From Candidatus Alistipes faecavium (GTDB lineage Bacteria > Bacteroidota > Bacteroidia > Bacteroidales > Rikenellaceae), in the NCBI GenBank assembly GCA_019118605.1, contig DWYP01000037.1, positions 27,451 to 91,450 on the forward strand: a DNA stretch of 64,000 nt, read 5' to 3'. This document shows, one piece after another, positions 25,301 through 34,042 of this stretch (within the stretch, counting starts at the first letter, position 1; each line of letters begins with the position of its first letter). A model generated the notes under the pieces. It had not been told where the DNA came from, searched no databases, and worked only from the letters and a program-made list of their open reading frames with translations. The translations under genes and the position numbers were made by a program.

Positions 25301-27345
25301 TCAAGCTGCAGACGCGTCCCGACGTCGAGGGGATCGAATCCTCGCCCGCGCGCCGCGAGCTGGAACGAGATCCTTCCGACCGAGTCGTGGGGGAGGAACT
25401 CCCCGAGCGGGAAGCTGTCGCAGCGCAGCTCGGCGCGATAGACCCGTGTCGCGGGATCCAGCACCCCTTCGGCCGACAACCGCCCCTGCCCGACCTCTGC
25501 GGCGGTGCGGAGGGCATAGACGCCTTCGCGGAGCCGGACACCTCCCTGCAGCCCGATGAGGCGGGGCAGGGCCACCCTGCGGCGCAGGGCCGTGTCGGGG
25601 AGCATTTTCAGGAGGAACCCCGCCTCGCGGAGCTTCCCGTCGAAACGGATCTCCGCCTCGGCGCGCCGCATGTCGGGGAGGTGCTTTGCCGAACCGTTCG
25701 CGACAAAGGCAAGAAGCCCCGGCGACGACAGTTCGAGACGGATCGGGTCGATGTCGCCGAGCCGACCCGCGAGCCGCATGCCGAGGCGTGCGTGCAACCT
25801 GCGCAGCGCGGGATCCCCGAGTCCGGGAACAAAGAGCCCGGCCTCCTGCAGGGAGATGTCGGCCGACAGGTCGGCGGCAAGCGACGCCGCGGGATCGAGC
25901 TCGAGCACCCGGGCCGAGGCGTGCACGTCGGCCTGCAGCTCCGACTGCGGGGTGGCGATGCGCAGCCCCGCGAGAAGAAGGGTGTCGGCTTCGAGTGCGA
26001 ATCCGCCGCTCAGATCCTTGAGCACGAATCCGCATTGTTCGACGAACTGCATGTGTGCGATTTTCAGGGACAGCCCGGCCCCGTGCGAACGGAGCGAATC
26101 GACGACCAGATCGAGTTCCGACAGCCGGATGTCCGCGGGGTCGAACCCGCCGCCGACTGCTGCCGACACTCCATCGGCCGACACTCCATCGGCCGTCGAC
26201 TTCCCGCCGCCGACTGCTGCCGACACTCTCCCGGCTGCCGCCGACGTTCCTCCACGGGCTGCCGCCGACATTCCACGGGCCGCTGCCGATGTCCCACCGG
26301 CCTTCCCGCCGCCTGCAATGTATTCAATCCGGTTTTCGGCCAACTCGATCCGCCCGATCCGAATGTCCCAGGGCGCGGACGACTCCGCCGCCCCCGCGGA
26401 TGCCCTCGCGGATGCCCTCGCGGATGCCCCCGCGGACGACTCCGCCGACCCAACTGATCCCGACTCCCTCGCGGATGCCCTCGCGGATGCCCCCGCGGAA
26501 GACCCTGCCGACTCCGCCGCCCCCACGGATTCCGCCAGCTCCGCCGACCCCGCCGACTCCGCAGCTTCCACCGACTCCTCCGTGCCGACAGCCTTTGTTG
26601 CTTCGGCCTGTTCCTTGCCGTCCGTCGTCCGGTAAACATACGTATTCTGCCCGAGGAAAACCGCTCCGACCGCAATCTCCTGCCGACGCATGTCGACCCG
26701 GCACCCTTCGACGGAGGCCTCGGCCAGATGAACGTCGATCTCCGACGGCCCGGGATCCATGCATACGCGTACGGCGGTATTCGTGATGGCGAGCTCCCCG
26801 AGCCCGATCTCCCACGCTGCCGGGGAGGCGGTCGTGTCGGCCTCCTTCGGTGCGGCCGCGGGGGTTCCGAGCCTCAGGTCGATGTCGCTCTGCGCGAGCT
26901 CGACGGAGCGGATGCCGATCTTTTCGTTGCGCAGGTCGATGCGGTTCGTGCGGAGGATCAGAGCGCCGATCTCCGCCCGGGCCTCCATCCCCGACAGGGT
27001 GTCGCGGTAATGCCCCATCGCCCCGGAGATCTCGAAGCGGCGGACATCTGCCTGCCCGCGCAGCAGCCCCAGCGGGGCGACGTCCACGGCCAGACGCTCG
27101 CACCCGAGCAACGTGTCGCCGCGGTCGACGAGGAGCGTTTGCGTGACGACGAGCCGCAGGGGGAAAGTCAGGCGGATGCGTCCGATCGAGAGTTCCATTC
27201 CGAGGTGCCGGGCCACCAGCACCTCCGCCTGCCGGCGGAGAGCGTTCTGTATTCCCGGGATATAGAGCAGCCCTCCGACCAGAAAGGGCAGAAGCAGGAG
27301 GACAATCAACGCCCGAAGGGCATATTTGAGTATTTTTCTCAGCAT
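22327..27345 (-). CDS. tamB: TamB, translocation and assembly module inner-membrane protein
   Basis: 1672 residues. One N-terminal membrane anchor (ALRALIVLLLLPFLVGGLLY) precedes a very long beta-rich periplasmic region typical of the AsmA/TamB bridge proteins, and the C-terminal TamB (DUF490) domain with LNLLIYNTYTG, NEFVQKELNQW-like and SYDQTDPNGARTDYSYRLSKKFFGDRVQIVIGGKFS. TamB proteins bridge the periplasm and help deliver lipids or barrel proteins to the outer membrane. Residues ~235-408 contain two Ala/Ser/Gly-rich, degenerate repeat stretches separated by a conserved-looking strand pair (WDIRIGRIELAENRIEYIAG); this expansion is not usual. The stop overlaps the tamL start by ATGA. Confidence 0.92.
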   Translation of the reverse strand: MLRKILKYALRALIVLLLLPFLVGGLLYIPGIQNALRRQAEVLVARHLGMELSIGRIRLTFPLRLVVTQTLLVDRGDTLLGCERLAVDVAPLGLLRGQADVRRFEISGAMGHYRDTLSGMEARAEIGALILRTNRIDLRNEKIGIRSVELAQSDIDLRLGTPAAAPKEADTTASPAAWEIGLGELAITNTAVRVCMDPGPSEIDVHLAEASVEGCRVDMRRQEIAVGAVFLGQNTYVYRTTDGKEQAEATKAVGTEESVEAAESAGSAELAESVGAAESAGSSAGASARASARESGSVGSAESSAGASARASARASAGAAESSAPWDIRIGRIELAENRIEYIAGGGKAGGTSAAARGMSAAARGGTSAAAGRVSAAVGGGKSTADGVSADGVSAAVGGGFDPADIRLSELDLVVDSLRSHGAGLSLKIAHMQFVEQCGFVLKDLSGGFALEADTLLLAGLRIATPQSELQADVHASARVLELDPAASLAADLSADISLQEAGLFVPGLGDPALRRLHARLGMRLAGRLGDIDPIRLELSSPGLLAFVANGSAKHLPDMRRAEAEIRFDGKLREAGFLLKMLPDTALRRRVALPRLIGLQGGVRLREGVYALRTAAEVGQGRLSAEGVLDPATRVYRAELRCDSFPLGEFLPHDSVGRISFQLAARGRGFDPLDVGTRLQLEAAAGMVEFRGRDFGGIGLRASLEQGRLEGRLTDSDEALLLELALGGELSPERQQLGVKGRVRKFDLAALGAAADSISGSFALDAAACIAAPDSLAARVAFDDIVLAGSEEESPIRPTGAVFSTARSGVRAELYSGDFRMRFESPAPLDSLTAALARSIDTLRQQIGPRGIDMERLQPLLPAFRLQASAGEENIVNNFLRTKQVAFEHLEIDGGNGPRQPFAFGMRVDGLSAAGVAIDTLGFGIRQQGAALGASLRVADRPDGKDSLARTALDLRAAGAGAEVMIRRDAPGEVPVRFGLGAAWNDREVTLRVLPDLGTWQVNPGNYLTYAFSRDLRADLELTRGAQRFALHTVTLPELPGAVRLDIAGLDIGRTLGMLPAAPPVGGVLATELTAGMSPDSLNLRAQLTLDSLSYDGQRFGDVLLRADYARGHGHKGGVHFALDGAEMLAVEGSYTPGAAEPLDVEGAIRAFPLQRVNVFLPEEMLRLAGALNGEVRVGGSLDRPRFDGGIRFAQAEVRVPMIGTAFRLAEDSIRIAGTRIAFDDFAILPPNNNPLTVSGAVDLSKPALPTADLRLRARNFQFLDVARRERTAVYGTGYLNLDASARGPLDEMVVRGNVALLRGTQINYVMQDMPSEIEQQSQDVVSFVSFAEEDAAEPAAPAADLRIGGLDLLLNVDISDDVQMGVDLSTDGSNRIDLRGGGSLSYAMNPLGDIAFSGKYTLSGGTVRYNPPVISQKVFAIRPGSYVEWTGEIADPSFDITAVETVRASVSADDNQSRPVNFEISVNIRNSLNNLDVSFGLAAPDDLSMQNQLQSLTPQQRAMQAMNLLIYNTYTGPGTTAKVNTENPLNAFVQKELNQWARNSLKGVDLSFGIDSYDQTDPNGARTDYSYRLSKKFFGDRVQIVIGGKFSTGADPSENLKENMIDDISLEYFLTRRGNMLLRVFRHTGYESILEGEITETGVGFIIRKKMARPGDLFRSQRRQDKKNEKR
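26120..26640. repeat. Degenerate tandem repeats inside tamB
   Basis: Two coding low-complexity blocks. Around 26392-26440 and again 26463-26510 a 12-bp unit (CGCGGATGCCCT and variants) is repeated, and a 38-bp segment is duplicated between them. Around 26150-26300 units like CTGCCGCCGACATTCCACGG recur. On the protein these give runs such as ASARASARASAGAAESS and TSAAARGMSAAARGG. Lengths keep the frame. Confidence 0.75.
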
Positions 27346-27690
27346 TCGGAAAGGGGTGATCCGTTTTCGGATTCCGTGCGGGCCTTCGAGGGTTGGTGTC
27401 TCCGTGCGGAGGGGCGAATCGGGAACGAAAGATACAAAAAATCTTCCAAAATGATTTCTCGCCCGTAGAATCTCTGCGGGGCTGGGGGGCGGCTTTGCAT
27501 GCCGCCGCCGGGCTTCCGCCTTCTGGCATATCGTTTTGAAACCCTTTTATTTCGTTTAAAAGGCCTTTTGCTTTCGTTTTGCATTCCCCGAAAAAAATAT
27601 TAACTTTGTATGAATCCGATCCCGAACCCCTCGGACAACACCTGCTCCCTTCGGGGTGAAAACGGATTTAACCGCCTAAATACCAAACTT
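27346..27690. other. Divergent intergenic region tamB/glpK
   Basis: 345 bp. No gene. It holds the glpK promoter (27578-27608) and, toward tamB, a weak minus-strand -7-like TATCTTTC at 27427-27434 without a -33 partner. Confidence 0.6.
27578..27608 (+). promoter_or_regulatory. Bacteroidota promoter of glpK-glpF
   Basis: -33 TTTG at 27578-27581, 19-bp spacer, -7 TAACTTTG at 27601-27608. The leader to the glpK ATG is ~75 nt. Confidence 0.78.
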
Positions 27691-29187
27691 ATGGATCAAT
27701 ACATCTTGTCTCTGGACCAGGGAACGAGCAGCTCGCGGGCCATCATTTTCGACCGCACGGGGCAAATCCGTTCGATGGCCCAGCGGGAATTTACCCAGTA
27801 CTTTCCCAAACCCGGATGGGTGGAGCACAATCCGCATGAAATCTGGGCCTCACAGGCTTCGGTGATCGCCGAGGCGATCACCTCGATCGACATCAACGGA
27901 CTCAACATCGCCGGCATCGGCATCACGAACCAGCGCGAGACGACCATCGTCTGGGACGTGGAGACCGAGGAACCGGTCTACAACGCCATCGTGTGGCAGG
28001 ACCGCCGGACCTCGGAGTACTGCGACCGGCTGAAAGCCGAGGGACAGACGGAGTACATCCGCTCGAAAACGGGCCTGATCGTCGACGCGTACTTCAGCGC
28101 GACGAAGGTCAAATGGATCCTCGACAACGTTCCGGGGGCCCGGGCGCGCGCCGAGAAGGGCAAGCTCCTCTTCGGGACGGTCGACACGTGGCTCATCTGG
28201 CGGCTGACACGCGGGGAGGTGCATGTGACCGACGTGAGCAACGCCTCGCGCACGATGCTCTTCAACATCCACACGCTGCAGTGGGACGACGACCTTCTGA
28301 AACTCTTCGACATTCCGCGGTCGATGATGCCCGAGGTGAAGTCGTCGAGCGAGGTCTACGGCACGACGAAGACGACGATCTTCGCCCACAAGGTTCCCAT
28401 CGCGGGCGTTGCGGGCGACCAGCAGGCGGCGCTTTTCGGGCAGATGTGCACCGAACCGGGCTCGGTGAAAAATACCTACGGCACGGGTTGCTTCCTGCTG
28501 ATGAACAGCGGGGAGCGTCCGATCCTTTCGAAGAACAACCTGCTGACCACCGTGGCGTGGAAGATCGGCGGGCAGGTGAACTACGCCCTCGAGGGAAGCA
28601 TCTTCGTCGGGGGTTCGGTCGTGCAGTGGCTGCGCGACGGTCTGGGGATCATCCGCTCCTCTGCGGAGGTCGAGGCCCTTGCCTCCACGGTTCCCGACAC
28701 GGGCGGGGTCTACTTCGTTCCGGCGCTCACGGGCCTGGCCGCTCCCTGGTGGGACCAGTATGCCCGGGGTTCGATCAGCGGCATCAGCCGCGGGACGACG
28801 GCGGCGCATATCGCGCGTGCGGCGCTCGAGGGCATCGCGTTCCAGACCTATGACATCGTCGGGGCCATGCAGCGCGACTCGGGCATTGCGATCCAGGAGC
28901 TGAAGGTCGACGGCGGGGCTGCGCGCAACAATCTTCTGATGCAGTTCCAGTCCGACCTGCTGGGCACGAAGGTCATCCGCCCGCGCGTGACGGAGACCAC
29001 GGCGCTGGGTGCGGCCTACCTGGCGGGCCTTGCCGTGGGCTACTGGGAGAATATCGACGAGATCCGTCGGCAGTGGCAGGCCGAATCGGTCTTCGAGCCG
29101 ACGGCCGAACGTGCGGGCGTCGAGGCGTCGATCGCCGGCTGGACGGATGCCGTGCGGCGGGTGCTGCATACCGAAAATCCGAAATAA
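27691..29187 (+). CDS. glpK: Glycerol kinase
   Basis: 498 residues from [21 protein letters not shown]; an upstream ATG at 27610 overlaps the promoter and is rejected. FGGY-family motifs: the N-terminal phosphate loop [14 protein letters not shown], the glycerol-contacting [24 protein letters not shown] in the second domain and the C-terminal [21 protein letters not shown]. It phosphorylates glycerol to glycerol-3-phosphate in the cytoplasm. The glycerol channel gene glpF follows 12 bp downstream, so uptake and trapping are coupled in one operon. Confidence 0.97.
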   Translation: MDQYILSLDQGTSSSRAIIFDRTGQIRSMAQREFTQYFPKPGWVEHNPHEIWASQASVIAEAITSIDINGLNIAGIGITNQRETTIVWDVETEEPVYNAIVWQDRRTSEYCDRLKAEGQTEYIRSKTGLIVDAYFSATKVKWILDNVPGARARAEKGKLLFGTVDTWLIWRLTRGEVHVTDVSNASRTMLFNIHTLQWDDDLLKLFDIPRSMMPEVKSSSEVYGTTKTTIFAHKVPIAGVAGDQQAALFGQMCTEPGSVKNTYGTGCFLLMNSGERPILSKNNLLTTVAWKIGGQVNYALEGSIFVGGSVVQWLRDGLGIIRSSAEVEALASTVPDTGGVYFVPALTGLAAPWWDQYARGSISGISRGTTAAHIARAALEGIAFQTYDIVGAMQRDSGIAIQELKVDGGAARNNLLMQFQSDLLGTKVIRPRVTETTALGAAYLAGLAVGYWENIDEIRRQWQAESVFEPTAERAGVEASIAGWTDAVRRVLHTENPK

Positions 29188-29199
29188 CCCCTGTGATCT

Positions 29200-29940
29200 A
29201 TGGAAATCACCCTGTTTACGAAATGCGTGTTCGAGTTTGTGGGGACGCTTGTCCTCGTGCTGCTCGGCGACGGAGTCGTCGCATCGAACGCGCTGAAGAA
29301 ATCCAAAGGAGAGAACGGCGGCTGGGTTGTCATCACGATGGCCTGGGGTTTTGCCGTGATGTGCGGCGTGCTGATCGCCGGGCCCTATTCGGGCGCGCAC
29401 CTCAACCCGGCGGTATCGCTGGGGCTTGCCGCTGCGGGAACCTTCCCCTGGAGCTATGTTCCGGGCTACATTCTTGCGCAGCTGGCGGGCGGTTTCTGCG
29501 GTGCGGTGCTGGTCTACCTTTACTATAAGGATCATTTCGATGCGACGGACGACGCTGCGACCAAGCTCGGGGTCTTCTGTACGATGCCTGCGATCATGAA
29601 CAAGCCGCGGAATCTCTTCTGCGAGTTCATCGGGACGTTCCTGCTGGTGTTCGTCATTCTGGCGATCGGCAACGAGCAGAACACTCCGGAGATCGGCATG
29701 GGCAGCCTGGGGAGTTTTCCGGTGACGATGCTGATTATGGCCATCGGCATGTCGCTGGGCGGCACGACGGGATACGCGATCAATCCGGCCCGCGACCTTC
29801 CGCCGCGTCTGGCGCATGCGGTGCTTCCGATCCGGGGCAAGGGCCCGAGCGGCTGGGGCTATTCGTGGGTTCCGGTTGCGGGCCCGCTGCTGGGCGGACT
29901 TGCCGCGGCGTGCGTGTATGCTTGCGTGTACGCGTTCTGA
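29200..29940 (+). CDS. glpF: Glycerol facilitator (aquaglyceroporin)
   Basis: 246 residues of the MIP family with six membrane spans and two half-helices carrying NPA motifs: SGAHLNPAVS in the first half and GYAINPARDLPPR in the second. The Asp after the second NPAR is the mark of glycerol-conducting rather than water-only channels. Situated 12 bp after glpK. The last codons overlap the first unit of a short tandem repeat, so the C-terminus may have been extended or altered by repeat growth. Confidence 0.95.
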   Translation: MEITLFTKCVFEFVGTLVLVLLGDGVVASNALKKSKGENGGWVVITMAWGFAVMCGVLIAGPYSGAHLNPAVSLGLAAAGTFPWSYVPGYILAQLAGGFCGAVLVYLYYKDHFDATDDAATKLGVFCTMPAIMNKPRNLFCEFIGTFLLVFVILAIGNEQNTPEIGMGSLGSFPVTMLIMAIGMSLGGTTGYAINPARDLPPRLAHAVLPIRGKGPSGWGYSWVPVAGPLLGGLAAACVYACVYAF

Positions 29941-29993
29941 CGCCCTGTGCTCTGACGCCCCCGCGTTCTGACGCCCCTGCGTTCTGACGCCCG
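29932..29993 (+). repeat. 16-bp tandem repeat at the glpF 3' end
   Basis: Four imperfect units of the form GTTCTGACGCCCCTGC, the first including the glpF stop codon, followed to ~30050 by degenerate CCCGACGTCCG/CCCCTGCGC units. No protein is encoded. Confidence 0.7.
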
Positions 29994-30069
29994 CCCGACG
30001 TCCGCCCGACGCCCCTGCGCCCCGACGTTCTGGCGCCCCGTCGCCCGCAGCGTTTTCTTCCCGATGCAC

Positions 30070-30103
30070 AAAAACCCTTCCCCGAAACCGGGGAAGGGTT
30101 TTT
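30070..30103 (+). terminator. Terminator of glpK-glpF
   Basis: Perfect 14-bp stem (30070-30083 with 30090-30103), 6-nt loop, T5 at the 3' end. Confidence 0.88.
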
Positions 30104-30375
30104 CACACACAAACATTAACAATACAAACAATGCAATGGCCGGGAATCCGCTGTTGATTGTTCCGTTTGCAAATGTCGTGTAATTTGCCGCACGCCGCAA
30201 TCGCAAGAATTAGGTATTTTGCCCTTCTCAAGGCTCTTTTTCCTCGGGCGGAAAAAGGGGTTGGGGCTTTTTTTATTTTGGAATTCAAAATAATGCACTA
30301 TCTTTGCATGCGTATTCCTACGATTCGGACGACCGTCCGGATTTTGAAATCACTTGCAATCGAAACTTATTATTT
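30104..30375. other. rho upstream region
   Basis: No gene. It contains a GC-poor stretch, then the rho promoter and a ~60-nt leader with a small CGGAC/GTCCG hairpin near 30318-30335. Confidence 0.5.
30277..30306 (+). promoter_or_regulatory. Bacteroidota promoter of rho
   Basis: -33 TTTG at 30277-30280, 18-bp spacer, -7 TATCTTTG at 30299-30306. Confidence 0.7.
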
Positions 30376-32070
30376 ATGCAGGATCTGAAAGCGCTGGAGG
30401 GGAAAAGCCTTGCCGAATTGCGCGAAATAGCCAAGACGCTTGGCATCAAGAATGTGATGAGAAAGAAACGCGAACTGATCGCGGCGATCGCGGGCCCGGC
30501 CCTTTCGGAAGAGGCCGCTGCCTCCGACGCACAGTCGGCTGCGGCCGGTGAAACCGCAGCTGCGGCCCCGCAGCCGCGGGCTCCGCGCGGACGCCGCCCG
30601 CGTCTGGCGAAGAGCTCCGAAGCGGCTGCTGCGGTGCCCTCTGCCACGGAAATACCCTCTGCGGCCGAAGTACCCGCTGACGTTCCGGCGCCGGCCGCTC
30701 CGGCCTCGGAACCGGCCGCTCCGGCGGGCGCTGCCGCAACTGCCTCCCCGGCCGTTCCGGGCGCGCCCGAAGCTTCCGAACCTGCCAAACCGGCCCCGAA
30801 ACGCCGGGGCCGCAAGCCGAAGTCGGCGCAGGCTGCCGAAGCGGCTGCCGAGCCCTCCCGGGCCGCTGCGGAATCTGCGGCGGGGCATGCCGAGGCCGAA
30901 GCGCCGCACGGTGCGCCGCACCACGAGGAGGAGGTCATCACCAAGGACGACTTCGCCGGGGAGATCGAAGGCGAGGGCGTGCTGGAGGTGATGCCCGACG
31001 GCTACGGGTTCCTCCGCTCGGCGGACTACAACTACCTCAACTCCCCGGACGACATCTACGTTTCGCCGTCGCAGATCAAGCTCTTCGGACTGAAGCCCGG
31101 CGATACGGTCAACGGTGCGATCCGCCCGCCGAAGGAGGGCGAGAAGTACTTCCCGCTGGTGCGCGTCAACGAGATCAACGGACTCAAGCCCGAATATATC
31201 CGCGACCGCGTGCAGTTCGAATACATGACGCCGCTCTTTCCGAGCGAGAAGTTCTGCCTGACGGGCAACGGCCACAACAACCTTTCGACGCGCATCGTCG
31301 ACCTCTTCTCTCCGATCGGCAAGGGGCAGCGTGCGCTGATCGTCGCGCAGCCCAAGACCGGTAAGACGATGCTTCTGCAGGCCATTGCCAACGCCATAGC
31401 CGACAACCACCCGGAGGTCTACATGATCGTGCTTCTGATCGACGAGCGCCCGGAGGAGGTGACCGAGATGGCGCGCAACGTGAAGGCCGAGGTCGTGGCG
31501 TCGACCTTCGACGAGCAGGCCTCGCGCCACGTGAAGGTTGCCGAGATGGTGCTCGACAAGGCCAAGCGCATGGTCGAGTGCGGGCACGACGTGGTGATCT
31601 TCCTCGATTCGATCACGCGCCTTGCGCGCGCCTACAACTCCGTGCAGCCGGCCTCGGGCAAGGTGCTCTCGGGAGGTGTCGACGCCAACGCCCTTCACAA
31701 GCCGAAGCGCTTCTTCGGCGCGGCGCGCAACACCGAGGAGAAGGGTTCGCTGACGATCATCGCCACGGCGCTGATCGACACCGGATCGAAGATGGACGAA
31801 GTGATTTTCGAGGAGTTCAAGGGCACGGGCAACATGGAGCTTCAGCTCGACCGCAAGCTGGCCAACAAACGCGTCTACCCGGCCGTCGATGTCATCGCCT
31901 CGGGTACGCGTCGAGAGGATCTTCTGCTTCCGCGCGAGGTGATGAACCGCACGTGGGTACTCCGCAAATACCTTTCGGACATGACGCCCGTCGAGGCGAT
32001 GGAGTTCCTGCAGAAGCAGATGGGCATGACCGAGACCAACGAGCAGTTCCTCGCCACGATGAACCAGTAA
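30376..32070 (+). CDS. rho: Transcription termination factor Rho with long disordered insert
   Basis: 564 residues from [20 protein letters not shown]; the upstream ATG at 30304 lies in the -7 box. Residues 1-45 are the Rho N-terminal helical domain. Residues ~46-200 are an Ala/Pro/Glu-rich low-complexity insert with basic patches ([18 protein letters not shown]), absent from E. coli Rho (419 residues). The cold-shock-like RNA-binding domain follows ([15 protein letters not shown]), then the RecA-type ATPase: Walker A AQPKTGKT near residue 323, [14 protein letters not shown], and [13 protein letters not shown]. Rho is the hexameric helicase that ends transcription. In Bacteroides thetaiotaomicron a comparable disordered insert drives Rho condensation and gut fitness; transfer of that role here is inference. 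Confidence 0.96.
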   Translation: MQDLKALEGKSLAELREIAKTLGIKNVMRKKRELIAAIAGPALSEEAAASDAQSAAAGETAAAAPQPRAPRGRRPRLAKSSEAAAAVPSATEIPSAAEVPADVPAPAAPASEPAAPAGAAATASPAVPGAPEASEPAKPAPKRRGRKPKSAQAAEAAAEPSRAAAESAAGHAEAEAPHGAPHHEEEVITKDDFAGEIEGEGVLEVMPDGYGFLRSADYNYLNSPDDIYVSPSQIKLFGLKPGDTVNGAIRPPKEGEKYFPLVRVNEINGLKPEYIRDRVQFEYMTPLFPSEKFCLTGNGHNNLSTRIVDLFSPIGKGQRALIVAQPKTGKTMLLQAIANAIADNHPEVYMIVLLIDERPEEVTEMARNVKAEVVASTFDEQASRHVKVAEMVLDKAKRMVECGHDVVIFLDSITRLARAYNSVQPASGKVLSGGVDANALHKPKRFFGAARNTEEKGSLTIIATALIDTGSKMDEVIFEEFKGTGNMELQLDRKLANKRVYPAVDVIASGTRREDLLLPREVMNRTWVLRKYLSDMTPVEAMEFLQKQMGMTETNEQFLATMNQ

Positions 32071-32087
32071 CCGTCCTTTCCGCCGCC

Positions 32088-32867
32088 ATGAAGAAACTGC
32101 TTGTCCTCGCCCTTGGCCTGCTGCTTGTCCTCGACACCTTTGCCTGGGGGCAGAAGGGCCACGACGTCACGGCCTGCATCGCCGAGCGCCACCTCACGCG
32201 GAAGGCTGCCCGTCAGGTGCGCCGCGTGCTGAACGGCAGCTCGGCGGTCTACGTATCCAACTGGATGGACAACGCCAGCCATACGCCGCAATATGCCCAC
32301 ACGAAGACGTGGCACTACTTCAACATCGCCCCGGACGGAGCTCTCGAGACCACGGAGCGCCTTCCCGAAGGGGATGTCCTGCGTGCGGTGACGGAGCTTA
32401 CCGCGCAGCTCAAAAGCGGGCGTCTCGATTCCGGGGAGGAGGAGACGGCGCTGCGTATGCTGATCCACCTTGTGGGCGACATGCACTGCCCGATGCACCT
32501 GGGCCACGCCGAGGATCTTGGCGGCAACCTGTGCAAGGTGCGCTTCTTCGGGCGCGACACGAACCTCCACTCGGTCTGGGACACCGATCTGGTGGAGGCT
32601 GCGCACCGCTGGAGCTATACCGAATGGGCCGCACAGCTCGACAACGGACTGTCGAAGGCCGATTGCGGGCAGATCGCTTCCGGCACGCCGGAAGAGTGGG
32701 TGCGCGAGACCCACGCGCTCTGCCGCCGGATCTACGCCGACACGCCCGGGGGAACTGCAATCTCCTACGACTACATCTCGGAATACGCCCCTCTTGTCGA
32801 GCGGCAGTTCCTGCGCGGGGGGCTGCGCCTTGCGCGGCTGCTGAATGAGATCTACGGCGGACGATAA
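32088..32867 (+). CDS. S1/P1-type nuclease (secreted)
   Basis: 259 residues. Signal peptide MKKLLVLALGLLLVLDTFA, cleavage leaving mature N-terminal Trp in WGQKGHD; in S1/P1 nucleases that N-terminal Trp ligates the zinc cluster, so the cleavage site is functionally meaningful. Other zinc ligand motifs: NWMDNASH (Asp, His), KTWHYFNI, HLVGDMHCPMHLGHAEDLGGN and NLHSVWDTDLV. The family uses three zinc ions to cleave single-stranded nucleic acids and 3'-nucleotides, here in the periplasm or outside the cell. It starts 17 bp after rho. Confidence 0.93.
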   Translation: MKKLLVLALGLLLVLDTFAWGQKGHDVTACIAERHLTRKAARQVRRVLNGSSAVYVSNWMDNASHTPQYAHTKTWHYFNIAPDGALETTERLPEGDVLRAVTELTAQLKSGRLDSGEEETALRMLIHLVGDMHCPMHLGHAEDLGGNLCKVRFFGRDTNLHSVWDTDLVEAAHRWSYTEWAAQLDNGLSKADCGQIASGTPEEWVRETHALCRRIYADTPGGTAISYDYISEYAPLVERQFLRGGLRLARLLNEIYGGR

Positions 32868-32882
32868 ACACCCAGTGCACCG

Positions 32883-33389
32883 ATGGACGCATTCCGCAAC
32901 GAGGACTTTTCGCACGACGCCGCCCGTCAGGGCGCGATCGACACGCTGCACCGTGAGGGGTGCTCGTGTGTGATTCTCTGCGGGGGTCGGGAGTACCTCT
33001 TCCGCCAGCGGGGCGTGCGGGATCTCCATGACCTGCTGCGCGGGCGCCCCGAACTGCTTCGGGGTTCGTTCGTTGCCGACAAGGTCGTGGGGAAAGCCGC
33101 CGCGGCGCTGATGATCCTCGGAGGCGTCGGGTCGGTCTATGCCGGGACTTTGAGCGAACCTGCCCGTGCGCTGTTCGCGGCCTCGGGCCTTCGTGTGGGC
33201 TGCGGACGCCTCGTGCCGCACGTTATCAACCGCGCCGGAACGGGCTGGTGCCCGCTCGAGAGCCGCTGCTATGCACTGAAAACCCCCGAGGAGTGCCTCG
33301 CAAGCATCGAGGCGTTCCTTGCGACGCTGTCCGAGGCCCCGGCCGCAGGCGATATGCCCCGCGGTGCGGATAATGGAATGAAGCAATAG
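32883..33389 (+). CDS. DUF1893 domain protein
   Basis: 168 residues, no signal peptide. The central motif LLRGSFVADKVVGKAAAALMILGGVGSVYAGTLSEPA followed by VPHVINRAGTGWCPLES is the diagnostic core of DUF1893 (also seen fused or linked to deaminase-like folds), whose biochemical role is not known to me. Conserved Cys in GWCPLESRC may be catalytic or metal binding. It lies 15 bp after the nuclease gene and 16 bp before an ECF S-component, so it is part of that transcription unit. A role in processing an imported vitamin or nucleobase is a guess from context. Confidence 0.88.
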   Translation: MDAFRNEDFSHDAARQGAIDTLHREGCSCVILCGGREYLFRQRGVRDLHDLLRGRPELLRGSFVADKVVGKAAAALMILGGVGSVYAGTLSEPARALFAASGLRVGCGRLVPHVINRAGTGWCPLESRCYALKTPEECLASIEAFLATLSEAPAAGDMPRGADNGMKQ

Positions 33390-33405
33390 AAACCGGGATA
33401 AAACC

Positions 33406-33918
33406 ATGCAAACGACATCCGTAACCCTCTATTCGCTGGAGTATAAAGAGGCGAAAACCTATCTGTATGCCGCGCTGTTCGTCGCGGGGAACATCGTGCT
33501 TCCTCAGGTGTGCCACCTGCTGCCCGCCGGAGGGCCCACGTGGCTTCCGATCTACTTTTTCACGCTCGTCGGGGCCTACAAGTACGGCTGGCGCACGGGC
33601 CTTCTGACGGCCGTGGCGTCACCTCTTGCCAATTCGCTGCTCTTCGGCATGCCGGCCGCGGCGGTGCTGCCGGCGGTGCTGCTCAAGTCGTGCCTGCTGG
33701 CGCTCATCGCCGGATGGACTGCCGCACGGTTCCGCCGCACGACGCTGCTGCTTCTGGCCGCCGTTGTCGTGGCCTACCAGACGGTCGGGACGCTGGGCGA
33801 ATGGGCCCTTTCGGGCAGTTTCCTCACGGCGGTGCAGGACTTCCGCCTCGGAGTTCCGGGCATGCTCGTGCAGGTAGTCGGGGGCTGGGCCTTCCTCCGC
33901 TGGATCCTCCGCCGATAA
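33406..33918 (+). CDS. ECF transporter substrate-binding S component
   Basis: 170 residues with five to six hydrophobic helices (VAGNIVLPQVCHLLP, IYFFTLVGAYKYGWRTGLLTAVASPLANSL, LPAVLLKSCLLALIAGW, TTLLLLAAVVVAYQTVG, the last near GMLVQVVGGWAFLRWIL). The size and the pattern match the membrane S subunits of energy-coupling factor transporters, which bind a vitamin, nucleobase precursor or metal and dock on shared EcfAAT. No ECF ATPase genes are near. The ligand is unknown. It is the last gene of the rho-led cluster, before a strong terminator. Confidence 0.82.
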   Translation: MQTTSVTLYSLEYKEAKTYLYAALFVAGNIVLPQVCHLLPAGGPTWLPIYFFTLVGAYKYGWRTGLLTAVASPLANSLLFGMPAAAVLPAVLLKSCLLALIAGWTAARFRRTTLLLLAAVVVAYQTVGTLGEWALSGSFLTAVQDFRLGVPGMLVQVVGGWAFLRWILRR

Positions 33919-33938
33919 CCGCGCCGCGAAATCCGAAC

Positions 33939-33980
33939 AAGAAACGATCCCCGGGAGACGCCTCCCGGGGATCGTTTCTT
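33939..33980. terminator. Strong bidirectional terminator
   Basis: Perfect 19-bp stem (33939-33957 with 33962-33980) and 4-nt loop between the S-component gene and the convergent crcB. Confidence 0.85.
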
Positions 33981-34042
33981 TGTGGCGGATATTGTGCCGG
34001 ATGTGCTGGCGGGGACTGCACGCTGCGGCCTCGCCTTCGGCG

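Noticed and set aside
21871..26457. 1528-codon plus-strand ORF opposite tamB/tamL, and similar long antisense ORFs at 34540-38514 and 38415-41951
   Set aside because: Shadows of GC-rich genes: the opposite strand has clear protein families, while these translations have no domains and biased Arg/Gly/Glu composition.
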